The notes under the pieces: model-generated
Told to the model about the DNA's origin: nothing
The model's input: the letters and a program-made list of their open reading frames with translations, nothing else
Database searches by the model: none
Translations under genes and position numbers: made by a program
DNA from: Polyangium sp. (in: bacteria)
Lineage (GTDB): Bacteria; Myxococcota_A; Polyangia; Palsa-1104
Length of the DNA: 10,707 bases
Assembly: GCA_025450955.1 (NCBI GenBank)
Contig: JANWLJ010000079.1
Location: 1 to 10,707, forward strand
Direction of reading: 5' to 3'
Part shown: one piece after another, positions 1 through 5,877 of the stretch
Layout of the letters: every line of letters begins with the position of its first letter
How positions within the stretch are numbered: position 1 is the first letter of the stretch

Positions 1-205
1 GCAGGCTCGGGATCAGGCTGGCGCCGTTTTGCGAGAGGTATTGAAACAGCCCCTCGGTGGCGCGGAGCTGGATCGCGCTCTCGTGCCGCTCGGCCGTCGT
101 AAAGCCGCCCGGGATCGGCTGCACGCACGAGCATCCCTTCGACGCGCAGCCCATGATCGAGAGCAGCCCCACCGCCGCCAACGCCGTTCGCCATCTGAAC
201 TTCAT
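1..205 (-). CDS. Putative outer-surface lipoprotein, N-terminal part only (truncated by window edge)
   Basis: The first 68 codons of a leftward gene are visible and the rest lies outside the window. The N-terminus reads MKFRWR followed by a hydrophobic stretch and a lipobox-like I-M-G-C with Cys20. This is a type II signal peptide, so the protein is expected to be lipidated on Cys20 (by Lgt, whose gene is at 8104-9015) and exported. The mature part starts ASKGCSC (Cys25, Cys27) and continues VQPIPGGF, then TTAERHESAIQLRATEGLFQ. From memory, large myxobacterial lipoproteins with a CSC..PIPGGF start look similar, but I know no function for them. The ATG is supported by a GGAGGG ribosome site (209-215) a few bases upstream. 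The neighbour at 286 is divergent, so 206-285 should hold both promoters, but I saw no convincing -35/-10 pair there. Confidence 0.8.
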   Translation of the reverse strand, partial: MKFRWRTALAAVGLLSIMGCASKGCSCVQPIPGGFTTAERHESAIQLRATEGLFQYLSQNGASLIPSL

Positions 206-285
206 TCGTCCCTCCGGGCGCGAGAATACACCAATCGAATTTTCAATAAGTGTCGCCGTCGGTGCGGATCGGGCCAACCGCGTGT

Positions 286-1017
286 ATGCTTGCCAAAATG
301 GGATGCAGCGGGTGCACGAAGTCCGAGGGGTGCGAGGCGGAGAAGGGGCCGCAGCGCAGCATCATCGACCAGACCCTGGAGACCATCTATCCCGGGCGGA
401 TCTGGGGCTCGCCCGACGATGAGGCGCGCTTTTTGGCCGGGGTCTCGCCGCGCGAGGTCAAGCGCCTCGGGCACGGGCTGGCGACCGCGACCCGCGCTCC
501 CACCTTCTACCGGCCGGGCGGGCCGGACGATCTGTGCGACTTCGTCTACGTGCTGTGCATCGGCCGCGCGCCGGCGCTCCTCGACGTGCGCGACGGGCTG
601 GCCGCGCCCGAGGGCGATCGGGTGCGCGAGCGCTACCTGCGGGTCTGCTTCTCCACCATCGCCCGGGTCGCCTGCGTGCAGGAGGTGGCGATGGAGCTCG
701 ACGCGCACGGCGGCGAGGTGGTGATCCGCGAGCTGCCGCAGCCGGGGGTCTACGACGCGCTTTTGCTCAAGCGGATGCGCAGCATCGTCGACCTCGTCGA
801 GGCGAGCGACCTCGAGCACCTCGACTTCGGGATGGTCGACAAGCCGGTGGTCGACGGGCAGCCGGGCGATTACCTCGAGCGGTATGGCGTCGAGCCGACG
901 ATCGCGAACTATCTCTTCTTCGCGCAGCCGGCGCGGGTCACCACCACCACCGTGCTATCCGCCGGCGAGTCGGGGATCGCTCCCGGCCAGGGCGGAGAGC
1001 GCCGCGTAGCACCATAG
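286..1017 (+). CDS. Uncharacterised Cys-rich protein with MGCSGC N-terminus
   Basis: This is a soluble-looking protein of 243 residues from the ATG at 286, or 239 from the ATG at 298. It would be 255 from a GTG at 250. None of these starts has a good ribosome site, so the start is uncertain. The later ATG would give a protein beginning MGCSGC. The N-terminus has a CxxC pair plus a third Cys nearby (TKSEGCE), which could bind a metal or act in redox chemistry. The middle carries a distinctive block (TFYRPGGPDD, then CDFVYVLCIGR) and a second one (RVCFSTIARVACVQEVAMEL). No signal peptide, membrane segment or known catalytic motif is visible. I think similar proteins occur in myxobacteria, but I cannot name a family or function. 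The reading frame is chosen because it has balanced residue use, while the competing frames are Arg/Ala-rich. Its last 63 bp overlap the convergent membrane-protein gene. Confidence 0.75.
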   Translation: MLAKMGCSGCTKSEGCEAEKGPQRSIIDQTLETIYPGRIWGSPDDEARFLAGVSPREVKRLGHGLATATRAPTFYRPGGPDDLCDFVYVLCIGRAPALLDVRDGLAAPEGDRVRERYLRVCFSTIARVACVQEVAMELDAHGGEVVIRELPQPGVYDALLLKRMRSIVDLVEASDLEHLDFGMVDKPVVDGQPGDYLERYGVEPTIANYLFFAQPARVTTTTVLSAGESGIAPGQGGERRVAP

Positions 1018-1752
1018 CGCGGCGAGCGCGAGGCTGACCGCGCGGCAGAGCTCGAGCGCGATCGCGGCGTTCGGCGAAGCGTGGTGGGCGGCGATGGTGA
1101 GCACCAGCGCGCCGAGGGTGAATGGCGAGGTGGCGACCGCGAGCGCGAGCGCCAGCCGGATAAGCGAGGGCAAGCGGCGCAGGGAGAGCTCGCAGCCGCG
1201 AACCAGCGACGGGGCGGCGCGGGCGCCGCGGGCCGCCAGCACGATCGCGACGCGGGTGGCGGCGAAGACGAAGAGCGAGAGCGCGAGCGCGGGCGCGGTG
1301 ACGAGCGCGCCTGCAAATGCGCCGCGCACCGTCGAGATCCCCACTATTTTCGTGAGCGCCAGCCCGACTCCGACGAGCAGCATGCTGTAGAGGAGGAGCT
1401 CGAGCGCGCGCAAGGTGACGATCGCCGGCGTGCAGGCGAGGCCGCGCCAGACCGGATTTCTCCTGGCGCGGCGTCCCGGTCCGGCGTAGGCGACGAGCGC
1501 GCAGGCGCGGCCGAGCTCGGCGAAGAGCGCCGCGAAGCCGAAGCCGGCGAGCGCGAGGAAAAGCGCGCGGCCGAACAGCCCGCCAGCTCCGCGCTCGATC
1601 GAAAGCTGCGCGAGCGACCACGCGCGCGCGGCCGCCGCCAGGCTCGCCGAAAGCGCCACTCCCGAGGTGAGCGCGGAGGCCGAGGTGATCCCCGGCCACT
1701 CGGTGAGCGCCACCCAGCCGCCCCATACCGCCTGCCGCGCGCTCATCGCCAC
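955..1752 (-). CDS. Multi-span integral membrane protein, function unknown
   Basis: The protein has 265 residues from a GTG at 1752, or 263 from the ATG at 1746 (MSARQAVWGG). It is rich in Ala and Leu, with about six hydrophobic segments at roughly residues 22-45, 60-85, 112-135, 148-172, 198-220 and 230-253. The short linkers carry positive charges (GRRARRN, RGCELSLRRLPS), as expected for cytoplasmic loops. No transporter, protease or transferase signature is recognisable. It is the last gene of the leftward series, 32 bp after the single-span protein gene, so the two are probably co-transcribed and may act together in the membrane. Its 3' end overlaps the convergent gene at 286-1017 by 63 bp. 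An overlapping open frame on the same strand (938-1768) is Arg-rich and is taken as a shadow, because only this frame gives a coherent hydrophobic pattern. Confidence 0.8.
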   Translation of the reverse strand: MAMSARQAVWGGWVALTEWPGITSASALTSGVALSASLAAAARAWSLAQLSIERGAGGLFGRALFLALAGFGFAALFAELGRACALVAYAGPGRRARRNPVWRGLACTPAIVTLRALELLLYSMLLVGVGLALTKIVGISTVRGAFAGALVTAPALALSLFVFAATRVAIVLAARGARAAPSLVRGCELSLRRLPSLIRLALALAVATSPFTLGALVLTIAAHHASPNAAIALELCRAVSLALAALWCYAALSALAGSDPRLAGG

Positions 1753-1784
1753 GGGCGATCTCTATCACGGCTGCGCGCGCGCGA

Positions 1785-2324
1785 TCAGCGCGCGGCGGGG
1801 CCGGTCAGGTGATGGCGGCGGCAGGCCTGCCGGACGTCACCGTCCCAAAGGTCGCGCGCCTGCTCGGCGTCGATGAACGCGCGCCGGACCTCGGCCAGGC
1901 CCGCCTGGGTCGAGAGCTTGGGATTGTCGATCACCCGCACCGACGCGCGGCAGGCCTCGAGCAGCTTGTCGAGCGCCTGCACGTACTCGGCGGCGAGCGC
2001 GCGCGCTTCGGCGGTCGCGGTGGTCACCTGCTCGGCCTGTTTGCGCAGCTGCAAGATCGCCGGGATGGTCTGCGCGACCAGGAGCTGCCGCGCCTCGGCG
2101 GGGGCGAGCCCGGGCGACTGACCGAGCCGCGCCACCTCGACGAGGATCGGCTGCTCGCGTGCGCGCAAAGGCGGCAGCGTGGTCTCGACGTAGCGGGTGA
2201 GATCGCGCTGCTCGGGCGAGCGCTCGAGCCGATGGACCAAAAGACCGATCCCGGCCGCGAACGCCGCGAGCAGACCGAAGCGCACCAGCCTCAGCCAGTC
2301 GAATCGCGACTTGCCGCCGGCCAT
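1785..2324 (-). CDS. Single-span membrane-anchored helical protein, function unknown
   Basis: This 179-residue protein has a basic N-terminus (MAGGKSRFDWLRLVR), one transmembrane helix at about residues 13-31, and then a mostly helical, charged domain with Leu/Ala heptad character (residues 32-170), probably outside the cytoplasm. The domain contains no Cys except two near positions 124 and 168 (EACRAS, RQACRRHH). No enzyme motif is seen, and I do not recognise the family. It starts one base after the stop codon of the alpha/beta hydrolase gene, so translation is likely coupled and the two proteins are probably made together. The multi-span membrane protein gene follows 32 bp downstream. A structural, adaptor or sensor role in the envelope is possible, but this is inference from topology only. 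Confidence 0.8.
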   Translation of the reverse strand: MAGGKSRFDWLRLVRFGLLAAFAAGIGLLVHRLERSPEQRDLTRYVETTLPPLRAREQPILVEVARLGQSPGLAPAEARQLLVAQTIPAILQLRKQAEQVTTATAEARALAAEYVQALDKLLEACRASVRVIDNPKLSTQAGLAEVRRAFIDAEQARDLWDGDVRQACRRHHLTGPAAR

Positions 2325-2325
2325 G

Positions 2326-3318
2326 TTACGCGACGGCGCGCAAGAACTCGGCGACCCGGCCGGTGACCTCGGCGGGCCGCTCGATCGGCGCGGTGTGCGA
2401 GCCGTCCGGCACCACGAACAGCTCCGAGCCGACGATGAGCTGGTGCATCTCTTCGGACAGATGCGCGGGGGTGAAGCCGTCGCGCTCGCCCGAGACGATC
2501 AGCGTCGGCACGGTCACCTGCGAGAGCACCTCGCGCGCCGAGTGGCGGCCGGCGGCGGCGAGCATCTCGATGAACAGCCGCGCGTCGATGCGCGCCATGT
2601 GCTCGAGGTAGGGGAAAAAATCTTCGCGCCGGATGAGCGCGCCGTTGAGCTCGAAGCGGGTCGCGATCTGATACGACAGCTCGGTCGGCAGGATGCTGCG
2701 CCACACGCTCGCGACCATCCCGGGGATGCGGTCGACCGCGAACTTCACATAGGGCAGCACCTGCTCGAGCGTGCGCTTGCCTTTGAAGGTGCGAAGCGGC
2801 GTGCCGTACGAGCCGCACAAGAGCGCCAGGCCGCGCGCCCGCTCGGGATGGCGGCGATACCCTTCGAGGCAGACCTGCACGCCCATCGAGTGGCCGGCGA
2901 GGATGGCGGGCGTTCCGTCGCCGAGCGCGGCGTCCATCACTCCGGCCAGATCATCGGCGAGATCGACGATGTCGACCCGCAGCCGATCGCGCGGCGGCGG
3001 AGTTCGGCCGTGGCCGCGATAGTGCCAGCGCACCACCCGATGGGTCTGGCGCAGCTCGGCCTCGAGATACTTCCAGACGTAGCCGTCGCAGCCGATGCCG
3101 TCGCACAGCACGATCGCCCGAGCGCCCTCGGGGCCGGTCACCCGATACCAGACCGGCGTGTCATCGCGACCGACCGCGAATCCTTGACGATCGATGTACG
3201 AGGGCAATGCGGACGGTGCCGTTGCGTTCGCCGTCGGGTTCGCGTGCGGTTCAGCCCGCGTGTCGGAGTCAGCGCTACTCTGCGGCACCGCGCTCGTCGT
3301 CTTCGCCCGGGAACTCAT
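2326..3318 (-). CDS. Alpha/beta-fold hydrolase
   Basis: This is a serine hydrolase of the alpha/beta fold with up to 330 residues. Visible motifs are the nucleophile elbow GHSMG with Ser144, the oxyanion region LCDGIGCDGYVW (residues 71-82), the WHYRGHGRTP block (98-107), the acid Asp280 in SGERDGFTP, and the catalytic His308 in DGSHTAPIERP. A cap region covers about 175-255. The spacing matches lactonase, C-C hydrolase or haloperoxidase-like enzymes, but the substrate cannot be read from sequence. The ATG at 3318 lies inside the upstream ribbon-helix-helix gene (44-bp overlap) and adds a Ser/Thr/Ala/Pro-rich stretch of about 40 residues before the fold begins. A GTG at 3288 or a TTG at 3207 are alternative starts. 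The protein is followed one base later by the single-span protein gene. No signal peptide is seen, so it is probably cytoplasmic. Confidence 0.9.
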   Translation of the reverse strand: MSSRAKTTSAVPQSSADSDTRAEPHANPTANATAPSALPSYIDRQGFAVGRDDTPVWYRVTGPEGARAIVLCDGIGCDGYVWKYLEAELRQTHRVVRWHYRGHGRTPPPRDRLRVDIVDLADDLAGVMDAALGDGTPAILAGHSMGVQVCLEGYRRHPERARGLALLCGSYGTPLRTFKGKRTLEQVLPYVKFAVDRIPGMVASVWRSILPTELSYQIATRFELNGALIRREDFFPYLEHMARIDARLFIEMLAAAGRHSAREVLSQVTVPTLIVSGERDGFTPAHLSEEMHQLIVGSELFVVPDGSHTAPIERPAEVTGRVAEFLRAVA

Positions 3319-3478
3319 TGACTGATGGATACTTCATGATGTCCTTGCGGGCGAGCTTCCAGGCCTTCTGGACAATCCAGGAGAGCGAGCGGTCCTGCCG
3401 CGCCGCCTCGTCTTGGATCTCCTTCAACATCTCTTCCGGAAAATAAAGACTCTGCTTACGCTTATCGGACCCGGCCAT
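3275..3478 (-). CDS. Small ribbon-helix-helix type protein (KQSLYFPEEML family, probably TIGR04563)
   Basis: This 67-residue protein begins with MAGSDKRK, then KQSLYFPEEMLKEI, RQDRSLSWIVQKAW and KLARKDIMKYPSVN. The layout of a short basic beta strand (about residues 6-14) and two helices (15-28 and 31-45) is that of ribbon-helix-helix DNA-binding domains such as Arc, MetJ or CopG. The highly typical KQSLYFP segment matches a small family that I recall as TIGR04563, common in myxobacteria. A DNA-binding role is inferred from the fold; no target is known. The ATG has a clear GGAGGA ribosome site just upstream (about 3480-3486) and a good promoter at 3521-3550. The acidic C-terminal tail (GEDDERGAAE) overlaps the hydrolase start by 44 bp, so the protein may control its own operon. 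Confidence 0.9.
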   Translation of the reverse strand: MAGSDKRKQSLYFPEEMLKEIQDEAARQDRSLSWIVQKAWKLARKDIMKYPSVNEFPGEDDERGAAE

Positions 3479-3520
3479 GGCTCCTCCGCAACGGGGCTCT
3501 TCGAGGATTGTGCGCTAAGC

Positions 3521-3550
3521 AGCGTAGCTTTCCTACACCGATTCTGTCAA
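3521..3550 (-). promoter_or_regulatory. Predicted sigma70-type promoter for the ribbon-helix-helix/hydrolase operon
   Basis: On the minus strand a perfect TTGACA (3545-3550) is followed by an 18-bp spacer and TACGCT (3521-3526), which keeps the T-A-n-n-n-T of the -10 consensus. The predicted start near 3514 leaves a leader of about 35 bases before the ATG at 3478, with GGAGGA in place. The -35 box contains the TGA stop codon of the upstream STAS-like gene. The match is by eye; the -10 box is only 3 of 6. Confidence 0.55.
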
Positions 3551-3978
3551 GCGCGCGCGACGTCGTGCAAGAAGGCGCGCATTCGCTCTCTTACGGCCCT
3601 TTCGCCGGGGCCGAGCACTTCGGCGAGGAAGCGCTCCATCTCGAACGGATCGCGAAAGGTCCGGCGCGAGGGATTGTTCGCCACCCGCATCACCCGCTCG
3701 ACCTGCAGGCTGAAGGTGGCGTGGCCGGGCGCAAGCAGGACTGCGCTCCGCTCGAGGTGGGCGTTGCCCTTCGACAGCAGGCTGATCATTTCGGCCGCGA
3801 CCTCGGGCGCCATCACGTGCGCCCCGCGCCAGTCGGCGCAGATCACCGCGTGCGGTCCGGCGACGGTGAACGCCTGCCGGAGCGCCTCCCAGAACTGGGT
3901 GACCGCATCGATCGATCGGAGCCCGTTCAGGCGCGCCTCGACCAGCCGGCCGACGCGACATTCGGCGGTATAGTCCAT
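3547..3978 (-). CDS. Small hypothetical protein, possibly STAS/SpoIIAA-like
   Basis: This 143-residue soluble protein appears to have alternating strands and helices: a first strand region (MDYTAECRVGRLVEARLNGL), a helix (SIDAVTQFWEALRQAFTVAG), a buried strand (HAVICADWRGAHVM, about 43-56), a helix (APEVAAEMISLLSKG), another strand (ERSAVLLAPG) and a C-terminal helix (DPFEMERFLAEVL). This order resembles STAS or SpoIIAA-like domains, which often act in anti-anti-sigma switching or lipid binding. I see no conserved phosphorylatable Ser signature, so the assignment is tentative. The ATG at 3978 has a weak AAGG ribosome site. The gene lies 39 bp after the peroxiredoxin gene and 68 bp before the ribbon-helix-helix gene, on the same strand, so it could be the second gene of the peroxiredoxin transcript. 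Confidence 0.75.
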   Translation of the reverse strand: MDYTAECRVGRLVEARLNGLRSIDAVTQFWEALRQAFTVAGPHAVICADWRGAHVMAPEVAAEMISLLSKGNAHLERSAVLLAPGHATFSLQVERVMRVANNPSRRTFRDPFEMERFLAEVLGPGERAVRERMRAFLHDVARA

Positions 3979-4017
3979 GGGCCTTCAGTGTAACGGATGG
4001 CGCGGAGGAGCCGGAGG

Positions 4018-4656
4018 TTACTTATTCGGCTGCGGAGTCATCCGCAGATACGGGCGCAGCTCGCGGAAGCCCTTCGGGAAGCGCTGCTTGAGCTCGGCCG
4101 GATCGGTGATCGCGGGCGAGATCACCACCTCGCCGCCGTCCTTCCAGTTGGCGGGGGTCGCGACCTTGTGGCTGTCGGTGAGCTGCAGCGAGTCGAGCAC
4201 GCGCAGGATCTCGTCGAAGTTGCGTCCGGTCGAGGCGGGGTAGGTGAGCATCGCGCGGACCTTCTTCTGCGGGTCGATGAAGAAGACCGAGCGGACGGTC
4301 AGAGTGTTATTGGCCTCGGGGTGGATCATCCCGTAGAGGTTCGAGACCTTCTTGTCCGCGTCGCCGAGGATGGGATAGTTCATCTTGACCTTCTGGGTCT
4401 CCTCGATGTCGCCGAGCCACTTCTTGTGGGAGTCGACGGGATCGACCGAGACCGCGATCACCTTGCAGTGGCGCTTCTCGAAGTCCGGCTTGGCGCGGGC
4501 CACGTAGCCGAGCTCGGTGGTGCACACCGGCGTGAAGTCCTTCGGATGTGAAAAGAGGACGCACCAATCGTTGCCCATCCACTGATGGAACTGGATGGTG
4601 CCCTCGGTCGACTCTTGGGTGAAGTCCGGCGCGGTGCTGCCAAGCTGGATCGACAT
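4018..4656 (-). CDS. 1-Cys type peroxiredoxin (Prx6/AhpC-TSA family)
   Basis: This 212-residue thiol peroxidase reduces hydrogen peroxide and organic hydroperoxides in the cytoplasm. The active site DFTPVCTTELG places the peroxidatic Cys at residue 45, with Thr42 before it and the conserved Arg at 122 (TLTVRSVFFID). Further family blocks are LFSHPKDFTP, AVSVDPVDSHKKW, YPILGDADKKVS, YPASTGRNFDEILRVLDSLQLT and the Prx6-type C-terminal domain (TPANWKDGGEVVISP). The length is typical for Prx6-type enzymes. Other Cys residues (32 and 64) are not at the usual resolving positions, so a 1-Cys mechanism needing an external reductant is expected. The start at 4656 is fixed by AGGAGG (4664-4669) seven bases upstream. 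An in-frame upstream extension to 4839 runs over the divergent tetR gene and is rejected. Divergence from TetR and the palindrome in between suggest repression relieved by an inducer. Confidence 0.95.
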   Translation of the reverse strand: MSIQLGSTAPDFTQESTEGTIQFHQWMGNDWCVLFSHPKDFTPVCTTELGYVARAKPDFEKRHCKVIAVSVDPVDSHKKWLGDIEETQKVKMNYPILGDADKKVSNLYGMIHPEANNTLTVRSVFFIDPQKKVRAMLTYPASTGRNFDEILRVLDSLQLTDSHKVATPANWKDGGEVVISPAITDPAELKQRFPKGFRELRPYLRMTPQPNK

Positions 4657-4671
4657 GCTCAGGCCTCCTGG

Positions 4672-4686
4672 CTCATCTCTGATGAG
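4672..4686. promoter_or_regulatory. Perfect 6-3-6 palindrome, candidate TetR operator
   Basis: CTCATC, three bases (TCT), then GATGAG form a perfect inverted repeat. It begins at the predicted transcription start of the peroxiredoxin gene and ends just before the ribosome site. A further CTCAT lies at 4691-4695 overlapping the predicted -10 box. Position and symmetry fit a repressor operator for the adjacent divergent TetR-family protein. Binding is inferred. Confidence 0.5.
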
Positions 4687-4692
4687 GCGACT

Positions 4693-4721
4693 CATGTAGC
4701 GCTGCGTGCTAACATCGTCAA
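4693..4721 (-). promoter_or_regulatory. Predicted promoter of the peroxiredoxin gene
   Basis: On the minus strand TTGACG (4716-4721, five of six consensus bases) is followed by a 17-bp spacer and TACATG (4693-4698, weak, three of six). The start would fall near 4686, at the edge of the palindrome at 4672-4686, giving a leader of about 30 bases with AGGAGG in it. Confidence 0.45.
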
Positions 4722-4729
4722 GACGACCT

Positions 4730-5371
4730 ATGAAAATCGGGGCCACCAAGATCGACGGCAGGGTTTCGCGCGCGCAGAAACAGCGAGAGGTGCGGCGCGC
4801 GGCGATGCTGGCGGTCGCCCGGCAGATTTTTTCCGACAAGGGCTATCACGCCACCAGCATCGACGATCTGATCGCCGCCGCCGGGGTCGCGCGCGGCACC
4901 TTCGATCTCTACTTTCAGTCCAAGCGGGCGATCTTCGACGAGCTCCTCGACGAGCTGTTTCAGACCCTGGTCGGCGTGGTCCACCGGATCGACGTCGGGC
5001 CGGGCGCGCCGCCGCCGGCCGAGCAGATGAACGCCACCGTCGAGCTGGTGTTCGGCACGCTGCTCGAGAACCGGGCGCTCGCCCGCATTCTTCTGCGCGA
5101 AGCGGTCGGCATCGACGCCGACTTCGATCGCAAGCTGGCCGAGTTCTACGGGCGCATCGAGAACCTGATCGTGCAGGCGCTCGAGACCGGGACCGAGATG
5201 GGGCTGGTTCGCCCGTGCGACGCGCAGGTGGCCGCCCGCTGTGTGCTCGGGGCGATTAAAGAGCTGGTCCACCACGCCTTCGTCGAGCGCGATCCGGCCG
5301 AGGCGGACCTGCTCAAGCTCGGCCACGAGCTGATCGCATTTACCTTGAACGGCCTGCTGGTCGCGCCTTGA
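4730..5371 (+). CDS. TetR-family transcriptional regulator
   Basis: This 213-residue protein has a typical TetR N-terminal DNA-binding domain. A basic lead (KQREVRRAAMLAVARQIFSDKGYHATSI) is followed by the helix-turn-helix at about residues 43-65 (DDLIAAAGVARGTFDLYFQSK) and the usual FD/ELLD continuation. The C-terminal ligand-binding domain (about 80-213) is helical and not diagnostic of a ligand; it resembles the fatty-acid or stress type regulators only loosely. The ATG at 4730 was chosen over a GTG at 4706, because the latter adds eight residues without a better ribosome site. Its 5' end faces the peroxiredoxin gene with 73 bp between the start codons, where a perfect palindrome lies, so regulation of both genes is likely. 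The stop codon TGA is part of the dksA -35 box. Confidence 0.9.
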   Translation: MKIGATKIDGRVSRAQKQREVRRAAMLAVARQIFSDKGYHATSIDDLIAAAGVARGTFDLYFQSKRAIFDELLDELFQTLVGVVHRIDVGPGAPPPAEQMNATVELVFGTLLENRALARILLREAVGIDADFDRKLAEFYGRIENLIVQALETGTEMGLVRPCDAQVAARCVLGAIKELVHHAFVERDPAEADLLKLGHELIAFTLNGLLVAP

Positions 5372-5396
5372 CGTTCGGTAAGACTCTGGCTATTAT
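5368..5396 (+). promoter_or_regulatory. Predicted strong sigma70-type promoter of the dksA-like gene
   Basis: TTGACG (5368-5373, five of six) is followed by a 17-bp spacer and TATTAT (5391-5396, five of six). The transcription start would be near 5403, with a leader of about 45 bases before the ATG at 5448. The -35 box overlaps the TGA stop codon (5369-5371) of the tetR gene. This is the best promoter match in the window. Confidence 0.65.
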
Positions 5397-5447
5397 GGCC
5401 GTTCACCGTACGCCCGACCGTGCAGAAGGAGCGTTAGGGGCACGACG

Positions 5448-5834
5448 ATGACGGCCAAGAGTCCAGAGGGTCTGAAGAAAAAAGATCTCAAGCGCTTCCG
5501 TGAGCTTTTGCACGAGAAGAAGGCGGAGATTCTCAAGAACGCGAAGCGGACTCTCAACGAGGATATGACCCTCGACGCCGACGATTTGCCGGATGAGATG
5601 GACCTCGCTTCGTCGGAGTATTTGCAGTCCTTCACCTTCCGGCTGCGCGGCCGCGAGAAGACCTTCCTCAAGAAGATCGATCACGCGCTCGCCAAGATCG
5701 ACGAAGGCACCTTCGGCATCTGCGAGGAGTGCGAGGAGCCGATCTCGATCAAGCGCCTCGAAGCGCGGCCCGAGACCACGCTCTGCATCCGCTGCAAAGA
5801 AGATCAAGAGCGCATGGAAAAAGCGTACGGCTGA
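5448..5834 (+). CDS. dksA: DksA/TraR-family RNA polymerase-binding regulator
   Basis: This 128-residue protein has a long N-terminal coiled coil, a zinc finger and a short C-terminal helix. DksA binds in the RNA polymerase secondary channel and, with ppGpp, adjusts transcription of rRNA, amino acid and stress genes. The coiled-coil tip here reads DEMDLAS, matching the DxxDxA motif (Asp49, Asp52, Ala54) that is essential for DksA activity in Escherichia coli. The zinc finger has all four Cys residues (92, 95, 113, 116) in CEEC...CIRC, with the family signature EEPISIKRLEARP between them. It is a little shorter than E. coli DksA (151 residues), mainly at the N-terminus. The start is supported by AGGGG upstream and by the promoter at 5368-5396. 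It is a monocistronic unit as far as seen, since the next gene is convergent, 43 bp away. Confidence 0.93.
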   Translation: MTAKSPEGLKKKDLKRFRELLHEKKAEILKNAKRTLNEDMTLDADDLPDEMDLASSEYLQSFTFRLRGREKTFLKKIDHALAKIDEGTFGICEECEEPISIKRLEARPETTLCIRCKEDQERMEKAYG

Positions 5835-5877
5835 ACGTTCGCCGACCTTCGCTCGATCTTCCTTCGATTCAGTCGAT

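Noticed and set aside
206..285. Divergent promoters for the lipoprotein and Cys-rich protein genes
   Set aside because: A TATTCT-like box exists on the minus strand (223-228), but no matching -35 at 16-18 bp was found, and nothing better was seen on the plus strand.
938..1768. 276-codon minus-strand frame overlapping the membrane protein gene
   Set aside because: It is strongly Arg-rich with no hydrophobic pattern. The 955-1752 frame gives about six membrane segments.
1081..1812. 243-codon plus-strand frame opposite the membrane protein gene
   Set aside because: It is composed mostly of Arg, Glu, Gly and Ala, as expected for an antisense shadow.
2197..3321. 374-codon plus-strand frame opposite the hydrolase gene
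   Set aside because: It is rich in Arg, Asp and His without domain features, and lies opposite a hydrolase with an intact catalytic triad.
4657..4839. N-terminal extension of the peroxiredoxin frame
   Set aside because: It covers the tetR start on the other strand. The ATG at 4656 has a perfect AGGAGG and gives a family-typical N-terminus (MSIQLGSTAPDF).
5835..5877. Intrinsic terminator between the convergent dksA and 83-residue genes
   Set aside because: Only short repeated TCGATTCA-like words are seen, with no stable stem followed by a T-tract on either strand.
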